Shown one piece after another: positions 35,450-47,159 of a stretch of 64,000 bases of DNA (position 1 is the stretch's first letter; each line of letters begins with the position of its first letter). The notes beneath the pieces were generated by a model. It made no database searches. It was not told the DNA's origin and saw only the letters and a list, made by a program, of their open reading frames with translations. The position numbers were made by a program, and so were the translations under genes. The stretch comes from Combretum micranthum (taxonomy: Eukaryota; Streptophyta; Magnoliopsida; Myrtales; Combretaceae): positions 372,001-436,000 of the forward strand of contig JAMXBD010000819.1 of assembly GCA_024138025.1 (NCBI GenBank), given 5' to 3'.

Positions 35450-36504
35450 GAGACATTTATTATTATATTGTTTACATGTTTACTCTATAATAATAGCCTC
35501 AAATAATCAAGTAATTATTCTAAATATCCTTAAATGCTCATTATTAAGGAAACAATAATGGATTAAATCTAGTGTGAGTTTTGATTGATAATCATATATT
35601 ATTTATTTGTATGGAGATACAAATCAAACTCATAGGTATATGTTAGAGAACTAAGTACCGAATTAACCTGGTACGAGATCACTATATGGATTAGTGTCAC
35701 AAGTGATTCTCATAAAAACAATGTTGTCGCATCCTTAGACCTGAGATTACCTTGGATTCTAATGTGAGGAAGATTATGATTCTACTCAATCAAACGTTAT
35801 CTTTAATCGGATAATTATAAAGATTGAGATTAAGCATAATACGAATCATGTAGAGGAAGATGTATGATTAAGATGGGAATTGTCCCTCCGAGAGAGATAT
35901 CTTTAGGCCCGTCGATAAGTGAGACTGAGAAATACATTGCCGTACTCAAATAAATTGATATTATGATCAATGTCATTTGTTTTATCAGTCCACTTAAAGA
36001 TCGATTAATGATAAGATTGGACAATATGAGGTGACATTATCCCTACGTTATATTCAATCTTGATATCATATGACAAAAGGATTATAGCATAAGCTATGGA
36101 TAAGGTAAAGTTGGATCATTGATCTTCACTTAAGTTCGGTAAACATAAAGTGTTGCTAGAGACTACTTATGTTTTGTGGACCAAACCAGTTTTTGGATAT
36201 ACTGCTAATATTAAGTGAACTCACAGGGTCATACACAAAGAATGAATAAAAGGATCATGGACTTAATTTAAATAAGTCATGCGTAAATTATTTATTAGTC
36301 TTAAGTCATTAAAAGTAATAAATAATAATAATTTATAAGGCTGTAAATAAAAGGATAAAAAAAAATCATATGTGATTAAGGATCCTAGTGACCTATATTG
36401 TGAAGGATGTGGTCACTAATATAAATAAAACACATTAGCTCTTATCCTTTTTTTTTTTAAATGATGCATGCTGTTAAATTAGATTTGCAGAGAAATTCTG
36501 CTAT

Positions 36505-36535
<31 letters not shown>

Positions 36536-36815
36536 GATAGCTCTTGTATGAAATTTCCAAAGGAGATCTGGAATCATTCCAGCGTGCTAGCACACAATAA
36601 CACCTTGATCCATTCATTCGTATGGAAACCATAGAGAGGGATCATAATATCGCAGCACCTACAGATCTGCCACGTGATGAGTTACAAAAATTGTTTAAGG
36701 TAAAAACCTACATCCCTTTCGATTTAGTATGTAACACATGGATCCTGTCAGGAATTTAGGATTTTAAAAAAAATTCTACTATAATTCTGTAATTAGGATC
36801 GCTAAGTTCCCAACA

Positions 36816-37254
36816 ACAATTACCTTGGACAAAGAGGTAGTGGAGATCATAGAGACTGCACATTCACATCTTAAGAACATAAGAGAGTGGTGTGACATAG
36901 CGTAATATGAAAGACCTCTGGTTGAGTAATAAAGTCTAACCAAATGTGGAGGTTCGACCGGAAGAATTAGAGAAGGTTGAGCATGCTTGAGGGAGCCAAT
37001 AGCGAAGTTAAAGGGGCAACCCATGTCTTAATTGGATTTGATTAAGCTTGAAGAGTCCGGCCACCAACACCTCCCCACACATTGCGCACCCACCCCTCCC
37101 CCCCCCCCCCCCCCCAACACATACACACACACACACACAACAACCAAGTATGACCATATGCATTACTTGAACAAAAATATGTATTGTATATATCATTATT
37201 ATTACTATTATTACTTTAATCTTATTTAGGGTTATTATTAATATTATAGTTAGT

Positions 37255-37283
<29 letters not shown>
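36816..37283. other. Copy-2-specific sequence after the solo LTR
   Basis: The first 80 bp are open in the plus frame (TLDKEVVEIIETAHSHLKNI...REWCDIA then TAA) and continue the frame seen before the LTR at 30466. Otherwise no recognisable gene. It includes the poly(C)/(AC)n tract at 37095-37139. Confidence 0.35.
37095..37139. repeat. Poly(C) run followed by (AC)n
   Basis: A run of about 19-20 C residues followed by 'AACACATACACACACACACACA'. Length-unstable sequence; its exact length may be a sequencing artefact. Confidence 0.9.
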
Positions 37284-37291
<8 letters not shown>

Positions 37292-37523
37292 CACGATCAG
37301 TACATGAACTTTTTTTTTTTTTAGTTGAAAAGTAGCTAAACTTTAAAACTAATTAATTTAGTACTTGAAAAACTTTAAAATTGATTAATTCAATACTTAA
37401 CATGAAAAGGTTTTTTAGCTACTAAATTGTTCAATTTCAAAGTTTAGGTATCAATAATTTCAAAATTAAGGTACTTAATTGTATATTTTATCAAAGTTCA
37501 AGTATCATTCATGACATTAACCC
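37284..37523. mobile_element. Long-TIR MITE of the 'AGTACTTGAACTTT' family
   Basis: The right end read on the minus strand is GGGTTAATGTCATGAATGAT, matching the family end at 3364. The left arm starts ACCACGATCAGTACATGAACTT next to an (AAT)n tract (37258-37291). The interior contains 'AATTGATTAATTCAATAC'-type repeats. Confidence 0.58.
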
Positions 37524-38086
37524 TGATAATAATAAATTGCTTTACTTTTAAAGACGAAAGAGTGTGGACTTTTTAGGATATTTAACCCACACATCAAGTC
37601 CACACGTGTCATATAGCTTTAAAATTTTCACTTATATGACATATGCTAGGCTCACTACTAAAAATTAGTAATGCAGGACTTTACTTTCTTTCCATTTGTT
37701 TGCTCTCCTTATTTTCAATTTTTGCTTTTGTCATCTAAACAAGATTTCCTTTTAATTCTTGATTTTCATACTAACAGATTATTGAATTCGAAGCAAAGTT
37801 ATCACTAAAATAAAAAAAAAGAAATAAGAAAAAGAAAAAGAAAAAGAAAAAGAATGATTAGCTACTTAGAATACGAAGCAAACCATGAGATTAGCTTCCA
37901 TCATGAGATCAATAAATTTATAAGCACCATGCAAAAGTTCTTTTTTCCCCCTTCGTTATTAAAGTTCAACAAATGTCCTTGTCTTACTTCCTACCATACA
38001 AACACTAGTTAAATTATTTAGTGATCAATGGTGGGCAAGAATTTTCTATTGTCTCTGTCTGATTATTTTCGTCGACTTCAAGCACA
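37524..38086. other. Spacer; right part belongs to duplication copy 2
   Basis: No gene. It contains a (GAAAAA)n tract at about 37815-37855. From about 37930 it aligns with 15850-16000 of copy 1 ('CAAACACTAGTTA'). Confidence 0.5.
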
Positions 38087-38091
38087 TCATC

Positions 38092-40856
38092 TGTAAGGCC
38101 CCGGACTTGTCCCTATATTTAGAATAGGTAAATCTAGTTCCCCAACAACATATATTCCGTGGTATTACATATAAGGTTGTAATCTAGGATCAGTTTGGGT
38201 AGTTATCAGCTTAAATGTCTTATAAAAACAAACTTTATTACTAATAGGACATATAACATTCCATAAAATATAACTTTTAACTTCATTGCTTAATAAAAGA
38301 TCCAAATATATATATATATATATATAAATATATTACAAACAAGGCCTATAAATAAGCCATTTACAAAATATATCAAAAGACAACAAAATCCTATTAACTA
38401 ATACGTAGGTTTTCAACACATATATGTATATATAACTATTCTATTACATAAGGGTTTCATCAAAGTCAAGGCCGTCTCTACTCCTCCCAATCATCTAAGA
38501 ACTCCTCAAAATCGGATCCATATCCCTTACTTGTATAGAATTCGTCATCTACACCTGAAAAGATAAAAAGTGAGCTAGAAGCCTAGTACACAAGAAACGA
38601 AAACAAATGTGTAATGGCACATACGGTCTTAAACTATAATGCAATGTGACAATCATTCGGTTATTAGATAATCTTTAAATAGTCAAACATTGCTAGAGTA
38701 TTTAAACTCCAAACAACAAGAATATCTAGGAGTCCTGAGTAACGATCACGACGCTCAAGGAGTTTATATAAGTAGCTCAGATATTTATATCTCCTAGATG
38801 ATGTATCCATAAAAGAGAAAATAACCTCATCTAGGGTTAACAGTCGTTACACAACTTTACTTATCTTAGTCCATAACATCACCTAGTCTAACTATTCCAT
38901 AAATATTTGAACTAAATCATATTATTTCATTCTAAGCTTAAGCAAACGTTACGCCGATACCGTCTTCCTCATCAGTTACCCACCAGACCACATAGGAAAG
39001 TCTTATCAAAAGACAGGGGTGGCCTAAGCGCCTAAACTACCATGCCCCCAATCTGAGCAAGGTGCTGCTCCCCGAACCGGATACCGATCTGCCATCTAAG
39101 CTAGATATGGATTTCAACAGCATAAGAGACATCTAATTCAAACAAAGTTTAAGTTTTTCTATATTAGAGTTGGTTAAATATATGCCTATCCTAAGTAAAG
39201 GACAATCACGTTACTGTGTACCTTATGTAGGAAATCCAAATAGAACCTCAAGAATCCTTCAGAAGATAATCCAAACTCAAATCAACATTATATACTTGGA
39301 ATTACACTTAAAGCATATCAAATCTTAAACTTAATACTTAAGACTTCAAATATAACTTATACAAAGTCATAACATATCATTTATACATTTATAAAGATCA
39401 CACAAACTCACAAAATCATCATTATACCTCAAATATCATTATTCTATCTCATTTTAGTCCAAAAAGATCCATTTCAAATGCAAACACACATTTAACAAGA
39501 TAACATAAGTTTTTAACCTTGTTTGAAAAACACAACAAGTGGAAAGAACTAAAATTTAAGCATTGATACTTTCGAATTTGTAAAACCACAAAACATGAAA
39601 GTTGTAAATCTCTTTCTACCTTTCCAACTCAACTTGAATCACGTCAATCGGAGGTTGGATGAAAAAGTTATGGTGAAAATACGATCAAGCTGCGAAAAAA
39701 GAGAAAGTACACCACCTAATCGGGCAGAGGTCTAAAAAGTGACCCGAGAGCTTATTTTGATAGACACAAGCTCGTACACTCCAATGTATAAGGTAGTGCT
39801 GATCCGGGAAAATCTTTTTGATAGCCAACATGCATTTTTCATGATTCCTTTACATAATGTGTCAACTTTTACACATTCAAACTCTCTTCAAAACACATAA
39901 TAAACTTCCCATTGGTGTATGAACTTAACATTATCCATTCACTTCCAACTCATCAAATAACATAAATATCACTTCAAATTCCACTTTTCATTCAATACAA
40001 CATTCAACACATACCCAACTTCACTAACCATTACTACACTATTCATATTTCACTTCATTTTCACCAACACACTTCAACTACTTAACATACACATATTACA
40101 ACTTCATATGGTAGCCCAAACACTTCTCAACAATTAACCAACAATTGCAAACTATTAAAGCTCATAACAACACAATATTCATAGTTGATATAATCTCTAA
40201 GTTAACAAACTTGCTTTAAATATAACATACACTTACCCCAAGAATTTAGGCTTGGTTAGAAGGCTTTAGTATGAGCTCTTAATAGCCAAACTTGTAGGAA
40301 TTTGGATGGGGGACTTGGCTTTGATGTTGGAGTGGCTTTGGAAGAGAAAAATGTTGAGTTTGAATATGTTTAGAGGGCTGTCTTGAAGAGGGTCTGATTT
40401 TGGACGAAAATTGCAAGATTTTTAGCTTAATCTTATCCATTCTTTGACTTTAAAGATAGCACATTAGAAGACTTTTAATTGGGCTTAAGTTGAGCTTTAT
40501 GTGGGCTTCATTGGTTTGAATTGAAATAAGGCTTTGGGCTTGTTTTTGGGTTCAAAAATCTTTCATCACACTCACACATACATGTAACATGTATTAAAAT
40601 AAATTTAACTCACTTCATCATTCATCCAACCACATTAACTAAACATAATTCTTAATAACACAAAAACATATATACCTATATATTAATATTAAGCACTTAT
40701 TATACTAATGCAAACACGTATATTTTACACTCCTAAAACACATGCATTAAGTTATGCTACTTAATCTATATGCCACACTTGCTATTTATTTATTCTAATA
40801 TGCAAAACTATTAACACACATATATAACATGATATTAGAAATTCATGGCTATTACA
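38092..40856 (-). repeat. 3' LTR of the gypsy element
   Basis: 2,765 bp; on the minus strand it starts TGTAATAGCCATGAATTTC and ends GGGGCCTTACA. The extra segments missing from its partner include 'CCCACCAGACCACATAGG' near 38980. Confidence 0.93.
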
Positions 40857-40872
40857 TCCTTCTCTCCTTCAA
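40857..40872 (-). other. Polypurine tract
   Basis: The minus strand reads GAAGGAGAGAAGGA directly before the 3' LTR. Confidence 0.88.
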
Positions 40873-40908
40873 GAAGTTTCGTGTTCGAAACTTAGCTTAC
40901 CTCATTAC

Positions 40909-41433
40909 TCAAAAGCTCGGATATAATTTTCTCATCTCGCTCTCCACTTCCCAAGTAGCTTCTCTATCCTCTTGTCCACTCCATTACACTTTCACTATTG
41001 GAATCACCTTTCTTCTTAAGACTTTATCAAATTTACCAAAGATTTTGATCGGCTTCTCATTTGTTGTCAAATTAGGCAAAACTTGTGGCTGATCAGCACT
41101 GATGATAACATTCGGATCCGATACACATTTCTGCAACTGAGAAACATGGAATATATCGTGCACTTCAGACAAATGCGGTGGTAGTGCCAATTTGTAAGCT
41201 AGAGGACCAATCATTTCCAACACTTCATAAGGACCGATATATCTCGGGTTCAACTTCCCTTTGACTCCAAACCGAAACACTCCTTTTGTTGGTGATATCC
41301 GAAGAAATATGTGCTCACCCACTTCAAACTCGAGAGGTCTTCGTCTCTTATTCGTATAACTTTTGTATCTATTTTGCGCAACTTCCATTCTTTGCTTAAC
41401 CACTTGAATCTTGTTAATAGCTTGTTTAACCAA
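40909..41433 (-). pseudogene. Gypsy integrase C-terminus and chromodomain
   Basis: The GPY/F region is clear (LNPRYIGPYEVLEMIGPLAY, then VHDIFHVSQLQKC). It leads into a chromodomain-like tail (REATWEVESEMRKLYPS). A TAA at 40984-40986, right after 'IPIVKV', interrupts the tail in frame; the tail then runs to a TGA at 40909-40911. Chromodomains of this type guide integration to marked chromatin. Confidence 0.9.
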
Positions 41434-41484
41434 TTCCAGACCAATTAATGCTCTTTCTCCTACATCGTCCCAATGTAAAGGTGA

Positions 41485-41982
41485 TCAACATTTCCTTCTA
41501 TACAAAGCTTCATATGGTGCCATCTGAATAGAAGACTGATAACTATTGTTATAGGTGAATTTAATCAATGGCAAGTGATCGTCATATCGCCCTCCAAAAT
41601 CTAATACACAAGCTCTTAACATGTCTTCTAATATCTGGATTGTTCTCTCGGATTGCCCATCCGTTTGGAGATGAAAAGCAGTTTGGAGATGAAAGCCAGT
41701 GTTGAACTGAAGCTGGGTACCAAGTGCCATGTGTAAGCTCTTCCAAAATCTACTAACAAATCTCGTATCTCGATCAAAAGTGATCGTTCTTGGTACACCG
41801 TGAAGCCTTACAATTTCCTTAATATACGCATGTGCCATTTTCTCTAAGGAATCCCCGACTCGCAAAGGTATGAAATGAGTCGACTTTGTCAATCTATCCA
41901 CAATTACCCATATGACCTCATGCTTTGCAATGGTTCTTGGTAGAGTTGATACAAAACCATAGTGATATCTTCCCATTTCCAC
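41485..41982 (-). pseudogene. Gypsy integrase core
   Basis: All three catalytic positions are visible: VIVDRLTKSTHFIP (Asp), ITFDRDTRFVSRFW (Asp) and QTDGQSERTIQ (Glu). A tandem repeat of six residues (FHLQTAFHLQTDG), equal to an 18-bp duplication at about 41665-41700, sits just before the last motif. The frame ends YEALYRRKC. Confidence 0.92.
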
Positions 41983-42094
41983 TTGGGAATAGACAGGGGT
42001 TGCATTCTCCTTCCGGCCTTTGATGCTCTATCTTAACTTGCTGACAGGTTAGACACTTTGAAACATAATCCGCTACATTTCTCTTTATTCCTTC

Positions 42095-42664
42095 CTACCA
42101 ATAACACTTCTTCAAGTCCTTGTACATTTTTGTGCTTCTAGGATGGATAGAATACGATGAGGAATGTGCTTCTTTCAGAATATCTTCTCTCAAACCATGT
42201 ATCCTTGGCACAAAGATCCTATTTCCATGTCTTATCACATTCTCTTCATCTAATCTCAACTCTTTTCTCTTTCTTTCTTTTATAGCTAATGTCAACTTCT
42301 TACTTTCTGGATCCTGTTTCTGACTCTGTTTAATTCTTTCCAAGATTGTAGGCTGTAAAGACAATTGAGCAAGCATCAAATCAACGTTTTCCACTGTCAC
42401 TTCAATTTCCATCTTTCTAAACTCTTCTTGAATTTCCTTTTGACTTATAACCAAGGTTGCAATATCAATTTGCTTATTCCTACGGAGCGCATCGGCTACC
42501 ACATTTGCTTTACCAGGATGATACAAGATCTCTACATCATAGTCCTTTATTAACTCAAGCCATCTCCTTTGTCTCATATTGAGTTCCTTCTGAGTGAATA
42601 TGTACTTAAGGCTTTTATGGTCGGTGTATATCTTACATTTTCTCCAAAAAGATAATGTCGCCAC
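42095..42664 (-). pseudogene. Gypsy RNase H end and integrase N-terminal region
   Basis: [17 protein letters not shown] and [19 protein letters not shown] are the RNase H C-terminal motifs, ending VADALRR. The linker and start of the integrase H2C2 zinc finger follow ([19 protein letters not shown]). The frame stops just before the paired cysteines. Confidence 0.92.
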
Positions 42665-43275
42665 AATTTCAATGCTAGTATCACTATTGCTAATTCCAAA
42701 TCATGAACGGGATAGTTCTCCTCATGTGGTTTCAACTGTCTTGAGGCATATGCTATAACTTTCCCGTCTTGCATAAGCATACAACCTAACCCCTGAATAG
42801 ACGCATTGCTAAATACCACAAACTCCTTCCCACTAACAAGTAAGGTCAGGATTGGAGCAGATACCAATCTCTCTTTAAGTTCTTGAAAACTTTGTTCACA
42901 ACTATCATTCCAATCAAATTTAACATGCTTTTGAGTCAATTTGGTTAAAGGAGACGCTATCTTTGAGAATCCCTCTACAAATCTTCGATAGTATCCAGCT
43001 AGACCTAGAAAACTTCTTATCTCAGTCACATTAGTTGGCCTTTGCCACTTCAACACAGCTTCAATCTTTTCAGGATCTATAGTTACTCCTTCTCTAGATA
43101 TGATATGCCCTAGGAAAGATATTTCCTCCAGCCAGAAACTACATTTATTGAATTTGGCATAAAGTTTCTTCTCTCTGAGTCTTTGCAGAACATGCTTCAG
43201 ATGTTCCTTATGCTCTTCATGATTCCGAGAATAGATCAAAATGTCATCAGTGAATACAATAACAAATGAATCCAA
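42574..43275 (-). pseudogene. Gypsy RT C-terminal part and start of RNase H
   Basis: The frame opens at the catalytic site ([12 protein letters not shown]) and continues with [20 protein letters not shown] and [17 protein letters not shown]. The RNase H start reads [15 protein letters not shown], with Asn where the first catalytic Asp is usual. After [10 protein letters not shown] the frame shifts, and homology continues in 42095-42664. Confidence 0.92.
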
Positions 43276-43295
43276 GTAGTCCTTGAAGATCTTAT

Positions 43296-44761
43296 TGTTA
43301 GATTCTCTTAAAATAGGTTTTGATTATAACAAAAGAGTAAAATGATAACTAATGAGTTTATTAAATGTGTAGTATCAAGTTAAAGAGAAAGAAGAAAAAT
43401 GATGAAAAGTGTTCGAAATCCAGAATGTTCTCCAGAAGGTTGCTTTAAGGATAAAGAATTTTTCCAGAAATCCAGAACCTTTTACAGAACTTTTCACAGA
43501 ATCTTTTACTGCACTTTTGACAGTAGCTCTATATCACGTGATTTCATTGTTCATCTTCTCTAACTTGATGCAAATCATTCCAGTTCGGTATAAAAATAAA
43601 TCTTAAAGACCTAGCTCTGAGTAAATGAGTTTATTTGGGTAATATACTCATTTGTTCCACCTAAGTTGGTTAATATTTAAGGGGATTTAAAGATTATCTC
43701 TAGTTTCTTTCTCTACAAACGTTTCTCTCTACAAACGGAAGAAAAATCATCATGAACAGTACCAGAACTTCCTTGAACAGCTGTTGCACGTTTTTCTCCT
43801 TCAAGACAAGTGAAATATCAGTATCTATAATGTTTTAAGATAAGGATAAGTCCATCACTTACCTAATTTTATGGGATTCATGTGTAAGTTCAAAGAAAAA
43901 GAATGTTATCTATTTTTGGTTTAGATAAAGAAGAAGAAGATTAGATTATGATGAATCCGTTTCGATTTTCAGATTTCAAATCAAGATAAATATCATCACA
44001 ATATCTGGAAGAAACATATCTCATCTTATCTTCTACCCAATTGAAGAAATGAAAGAATTCAAATTTTTGGGAAAGCTTATCCATCTTCCAAATAGCTTTT
44101 GGAACAAAAAGAAGGAATATATAATACAGGAGACAAAGAGAAAAAGTAGAAGATCGAAGTAAAAAAAAAAAAAAGAAAGGGAGTTATACTATTCACGCAC
44201 AAAAAAGAAGCTCTTTTTTTTTTTTTCCTTACCCAGTATATACAGAACAAAACCCAGAAGTTTCATTCTGCCTAGAATATTCATAATTTCTTCTTACGGT
44301 TCAACAAGCGAGCTGATCTCTTTGCAATATTTCTTTTTGCTTTTTGATCTCGAAAATTTCTTTTCTTTTTGTAAATGAAGGAACGTGTTGTTGCCTTCTT
44401 AGTTAATAGTTCAATTACAAGTTTAGACTCTGTAGATCGGTTGTACCAGGAGGATAGCTGTGAGAATCGAGTAGAGAGAATTGTACAAGCTTGTAATTTG
44501 TTCTTATTAGATATAGTGGAACAAAACCCGTAAGATAACCCCAGCTCGGAGCTGGAAGAGTGGACTAACGCACAAGGCGGAACTACTATAAATCGCTGCC
44601 TGATTTTCTATACTTTATCTTTTCAATTTCTGCAATTTATGTTCATATTTGTTTAATTGCATATCTGGTTCTCATTTTTAAAATTGAAGGGGATTATTTC
44701 AAAAGGCAAAATTTTTTATTAATAATCAATTCAACCATCCTTCTTGATTATTATTTGAGCA
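43296..44761 (+). mobile_element. SIRE-like copia solo LTR inside the gypsy RT
   Basis: 1,466 bp between the RT motifs 'IKNKYPL' (right, minus strand) and 'IFKDYLDS' (left). It starts TGTTAGATTCTCTTAAAATA and ends ATTATTTGAGCA. The start 'AGGTTTTGATTATAACAAA', the internal 'GAGTGGACTAACGCACAAGG...ACTATAAATC' and the end 'AATCAATTCAACC' resemble LTRs of SIRE/Maximus copia elements, as I remember them. No matching target duplication is seen. About 68 RT codons (about 200 bp) that the sister element keeps at 53860-54065 are missing here. Confidence 0.65.
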
Positions 44762-44805
44762 AAGGGTATTTATTCTTGATTGTAACTCAATTTAATTCTT
44801 TATAG

Positions 44806-45174
44806 TCAATGCACATTCGCAAACTCCCATCCTTCTTCCTTACAAATAACAGGTGTGCCATATGGAGAGATACTTGGTTTGATAAAACTGATATCTTGTA
44901 ACTCTTGCAACTGTAGCTTCAATTCCCTTAACTCAATAGGTACCATTCTATATGGAGCTTTGGAGATAAGAATAGTTCCAGGTAGAACTTCAATCCTAAA
45001 CTCAACCTCCCTATCAGTAGGCAAACCAAGTAACTTCTCGGGAAATACATCGATAAACGCATTCACCATAGGCACTATCTTGATATATCCTTCCTCAACA
45101 CTCACTGTAGCTACCACTGATCTTTCCCACAATTCCATGGAACTCATTCTCCTAGGCCTCTGCCCTTCCAACAC
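44806..45174 (-). pseudogene. Gypsy reverse transcriptase, N-terminal part
   Basis: Contains the pre-RT motif FIDVFPEKLLGLPTDREVEF, then PYRMVPIELRELKLQLQEL and PSISPYGTPV. The frame ends in EGWEFANVH. Homology continues briefly in another frame (CIDYKELN, then IKNKYPL) up to the foreign LTR boundary at 44761. Confidence 0.9.
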
Positions 45175-45194
45175 ATAAGTAAACCTTCCTTCCT

Positions 45195-45539
45195 TTAAAG
45201 AAAACTTAACTCCTCCTTACTACAATCAATTGTAACCTTATATCGATTCAACCAATTCATTCCCAAAATCACATCAAAATCAGACAAAGGTAGCACAATC
45301 ATATCCACAGGCATGCTTACACTAGAAATTAAAACATTCACATTTCTACATATACACGGTTGCCTAATCTCAACAACCAGAGGAGTATTTACACACATCA
45401 CGCGATCATTCAAGATCTCAGGAGCAAGCTTACATTCATTCATGAAATTCTTAGATATACATACATGCGTTGCCCCCGTATCAATCAATACATACGTATT
45501 TCTATTGGAAACACTCAAAGTACCTGCCAAAGTGTCCAT
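45195..45539 (-). pseudogene. Gypsy aspartic protease
   Basis: The retropepsin active site is intact (VLIDTGATHVCIS, residues about 17-29), followed by the DVILGMNWL motif (residues about 89-97) typical of the gypsy family. The domain ends with a frame break before RT. Confidence 0.9.
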
Positions 45540-45659
45540 AGAGGGAGTATCTTCAACTTATTGTAAGGCAAAGACTCAAGTATTCACTTTTCCCTTCTCT
45601 AAATTAATTCCACCTTAGTTGTTGGGGCGGTCCTTACAATTAGAGATGTGATGACCCCG

Positions 45660-45851
45660 CTATTTGCAATAGGCATAAAATATTGGTGGCGACTTCAGAT
45701 TCTTGCACTCAGAAGATATATGTCCCACTTGTCCACAAGTGAAACATGCACCAAGTGTCCACTTGCATTCATATATATCATGTGGTCCATAACATCGAAA
45801 GCACTTCTTCTCAAATATAGGAGTTGGAGATTTGAATGTCTTCTTTCCCAA
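45660..45851 (-). pseudogene. Gypsy gag zinc knuckle
   Basis: CCHC knuckle CFTCGQVGHISSEC, preceded by an imperfect one (CFRCYGPHDIYEC). This nucleic-acid-binding end of gag is separated by stops from the core and from protease. Confidence 0.88.
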
Positions 45852-46114
45852 ATAAGGTTCCTTTCCTTTTCCTTGATATCTACTATATGAAGAAGTCGGT
45901 GAAGGCCTTTTTCATAGAAATGCAGCTCTTTTGGCCTCCTGATTTGACTATCATTTTAAATTTGTTTCACTAACAAAGCTTTTGCAACGGTATTAGCCAA
46001 AGTGAGCAATTCAAACTTTCGAACTTCACTTTGGATCTCTTCATTCAATCCATTTTGAAACTTTTGGATCTTCATTCTTTCATCTCTATAATCACCTCCC
46101 GCAAAGCATAGTAG

Positions 46115-46845
46115 TCAACAAAACTCGGGATAATATTCATCAACTAATTTACTTCCTTGTCTAAGATTCAACCAATCAGCTATCATTCTCTCTCTCACTG
46201 AATTTGGAAAATACTTGGTAAAGAATGTATCCTTGAAGGTCATCCAAGAGATAGGCACTTGCAAATTTCCACTAGCTAATCTCCACCGATTGTAAACTTC
46301 CTTCTTCATCGTAAACACAACTAAATCCACTTTCTTCTCTTCGAGAGTGTCACAAGCTATAAAAGTTTTCTCTAACTCTTCAATCCAACTCTCTACAATA
46401 GTTGGATCGGTGCTCGTTTCATCAAAATCGAGAATTAGTTTACTGAACCCATGTAACTTCATTTGAGTAGCTTGATCATTAGTTGGTAAGTTTTCATTCT
46501 ATCTCATTCCTTGCTGATTGCTTTGTTGCATGAATTGTTGCTGCTGTTGATACATCATCATTTGACATTGTTGCATCATAGAATCATATCCTTGAATATG
46601 CCGTACATGGATGCCGGGTTGTCCATAGTCTCTTAAGGCATCGGTGGAAAGGTCGGGATTGGAGGAGGCTATGGAAACTGATTTAGTGGAGGAACTTGTG
46701 AAGCTGATGATGTTGCTAGAGATGGATTAGCTTCCGTACTAGGAGCAGTAGATGTAATAGGAGCTGATGTAGAAGATTATTGAGGCGGTGGAGGCATATT
46801 CTCTCTATCTGATTGCTGATGAGAAGATCCACTTAACCTATCCAT
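46115..46845 (-). pseudogene. Gypsy gag
   Basis: The likely start is the ATG at 46845 (MDRLSGSSHQQSDREN), followed by a proline/serine-rich leader with early stops (after MPPPPQ). The conserved gag core is at 46115-46462 (MKLHGFSKLILDFDETSTD, then VESWIEELEKTF, WMTFKDTFFTKYFP, KLVDEYYPEF). The leader and core are in different frames, so at least one frameshift lies between. It would form the capsid. Confidence 0.85.
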
Positions 46846-47145
46846 CTTAAATATGTATACAACACGTTTATAACACACATTTATAAAATTTAAATCATCC
46901 ATTTACAAGCAATAACAAACAATTAAGCAAGCAAACAAGCAAGCAAACAAATAAACAAACAATTAAACAAGCAAACAATAATACAAATAAAATAAATAAA
47001 CAAGCAAGTAAAGAACAAGCAATAAACAATTCAAGCAAACATAAACATTTAAGCAAAACTTAACTCTTTTCTAGTCTAACTATTTGTGTCTGGGTTAAGT
47101 CATATCTAAATAACCACATCTTAAGCAAACAACTATATAAACGAA

Positions 47146-47157
47146 GCTCTAATACCA
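47146..47157 (-). other. Primer binding site
   Basis: The minus strand reads TGGTATTAGAGC, two bases after the 5' LTR; one mismatch to the initiator-Met type site. Confidence 0.88.
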
Positions 47158-47159
47158 AC

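Larger units (their letters stand above)
30467..36815 (+). mobile_element. Copia-type solo LTR, split by a nested copia element
   Basis: The ends TGTTATCGATTGTGCCCTAGG and GATCGCTAAGTTCCCAACA resemble the LTR at 62522-63175 (TGTTGGTAATTATGCCCTAGG... TCGTAAATTCCCAACA). Both contain 'GTGCTAGCACACA' and 'ATTCATTCGT'. The flanks GCAAT (30462-30466) and ACAAT (36816-36820) are a 5-bp duplication with one mismatch. Removing the nested element (30535-35449 plus its duplication) leaves about 1.43 kb. No internal region follows the LTR, so it is a solo LTR. It contains a 27-base A run at about 36508-36534. Confidence 0.8.

Noticed and set aside
37008..37229. Gly-rich/Pro-rich frames on both strands
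   Set aside because: Translations of the poly(C) and (AC)n tract.
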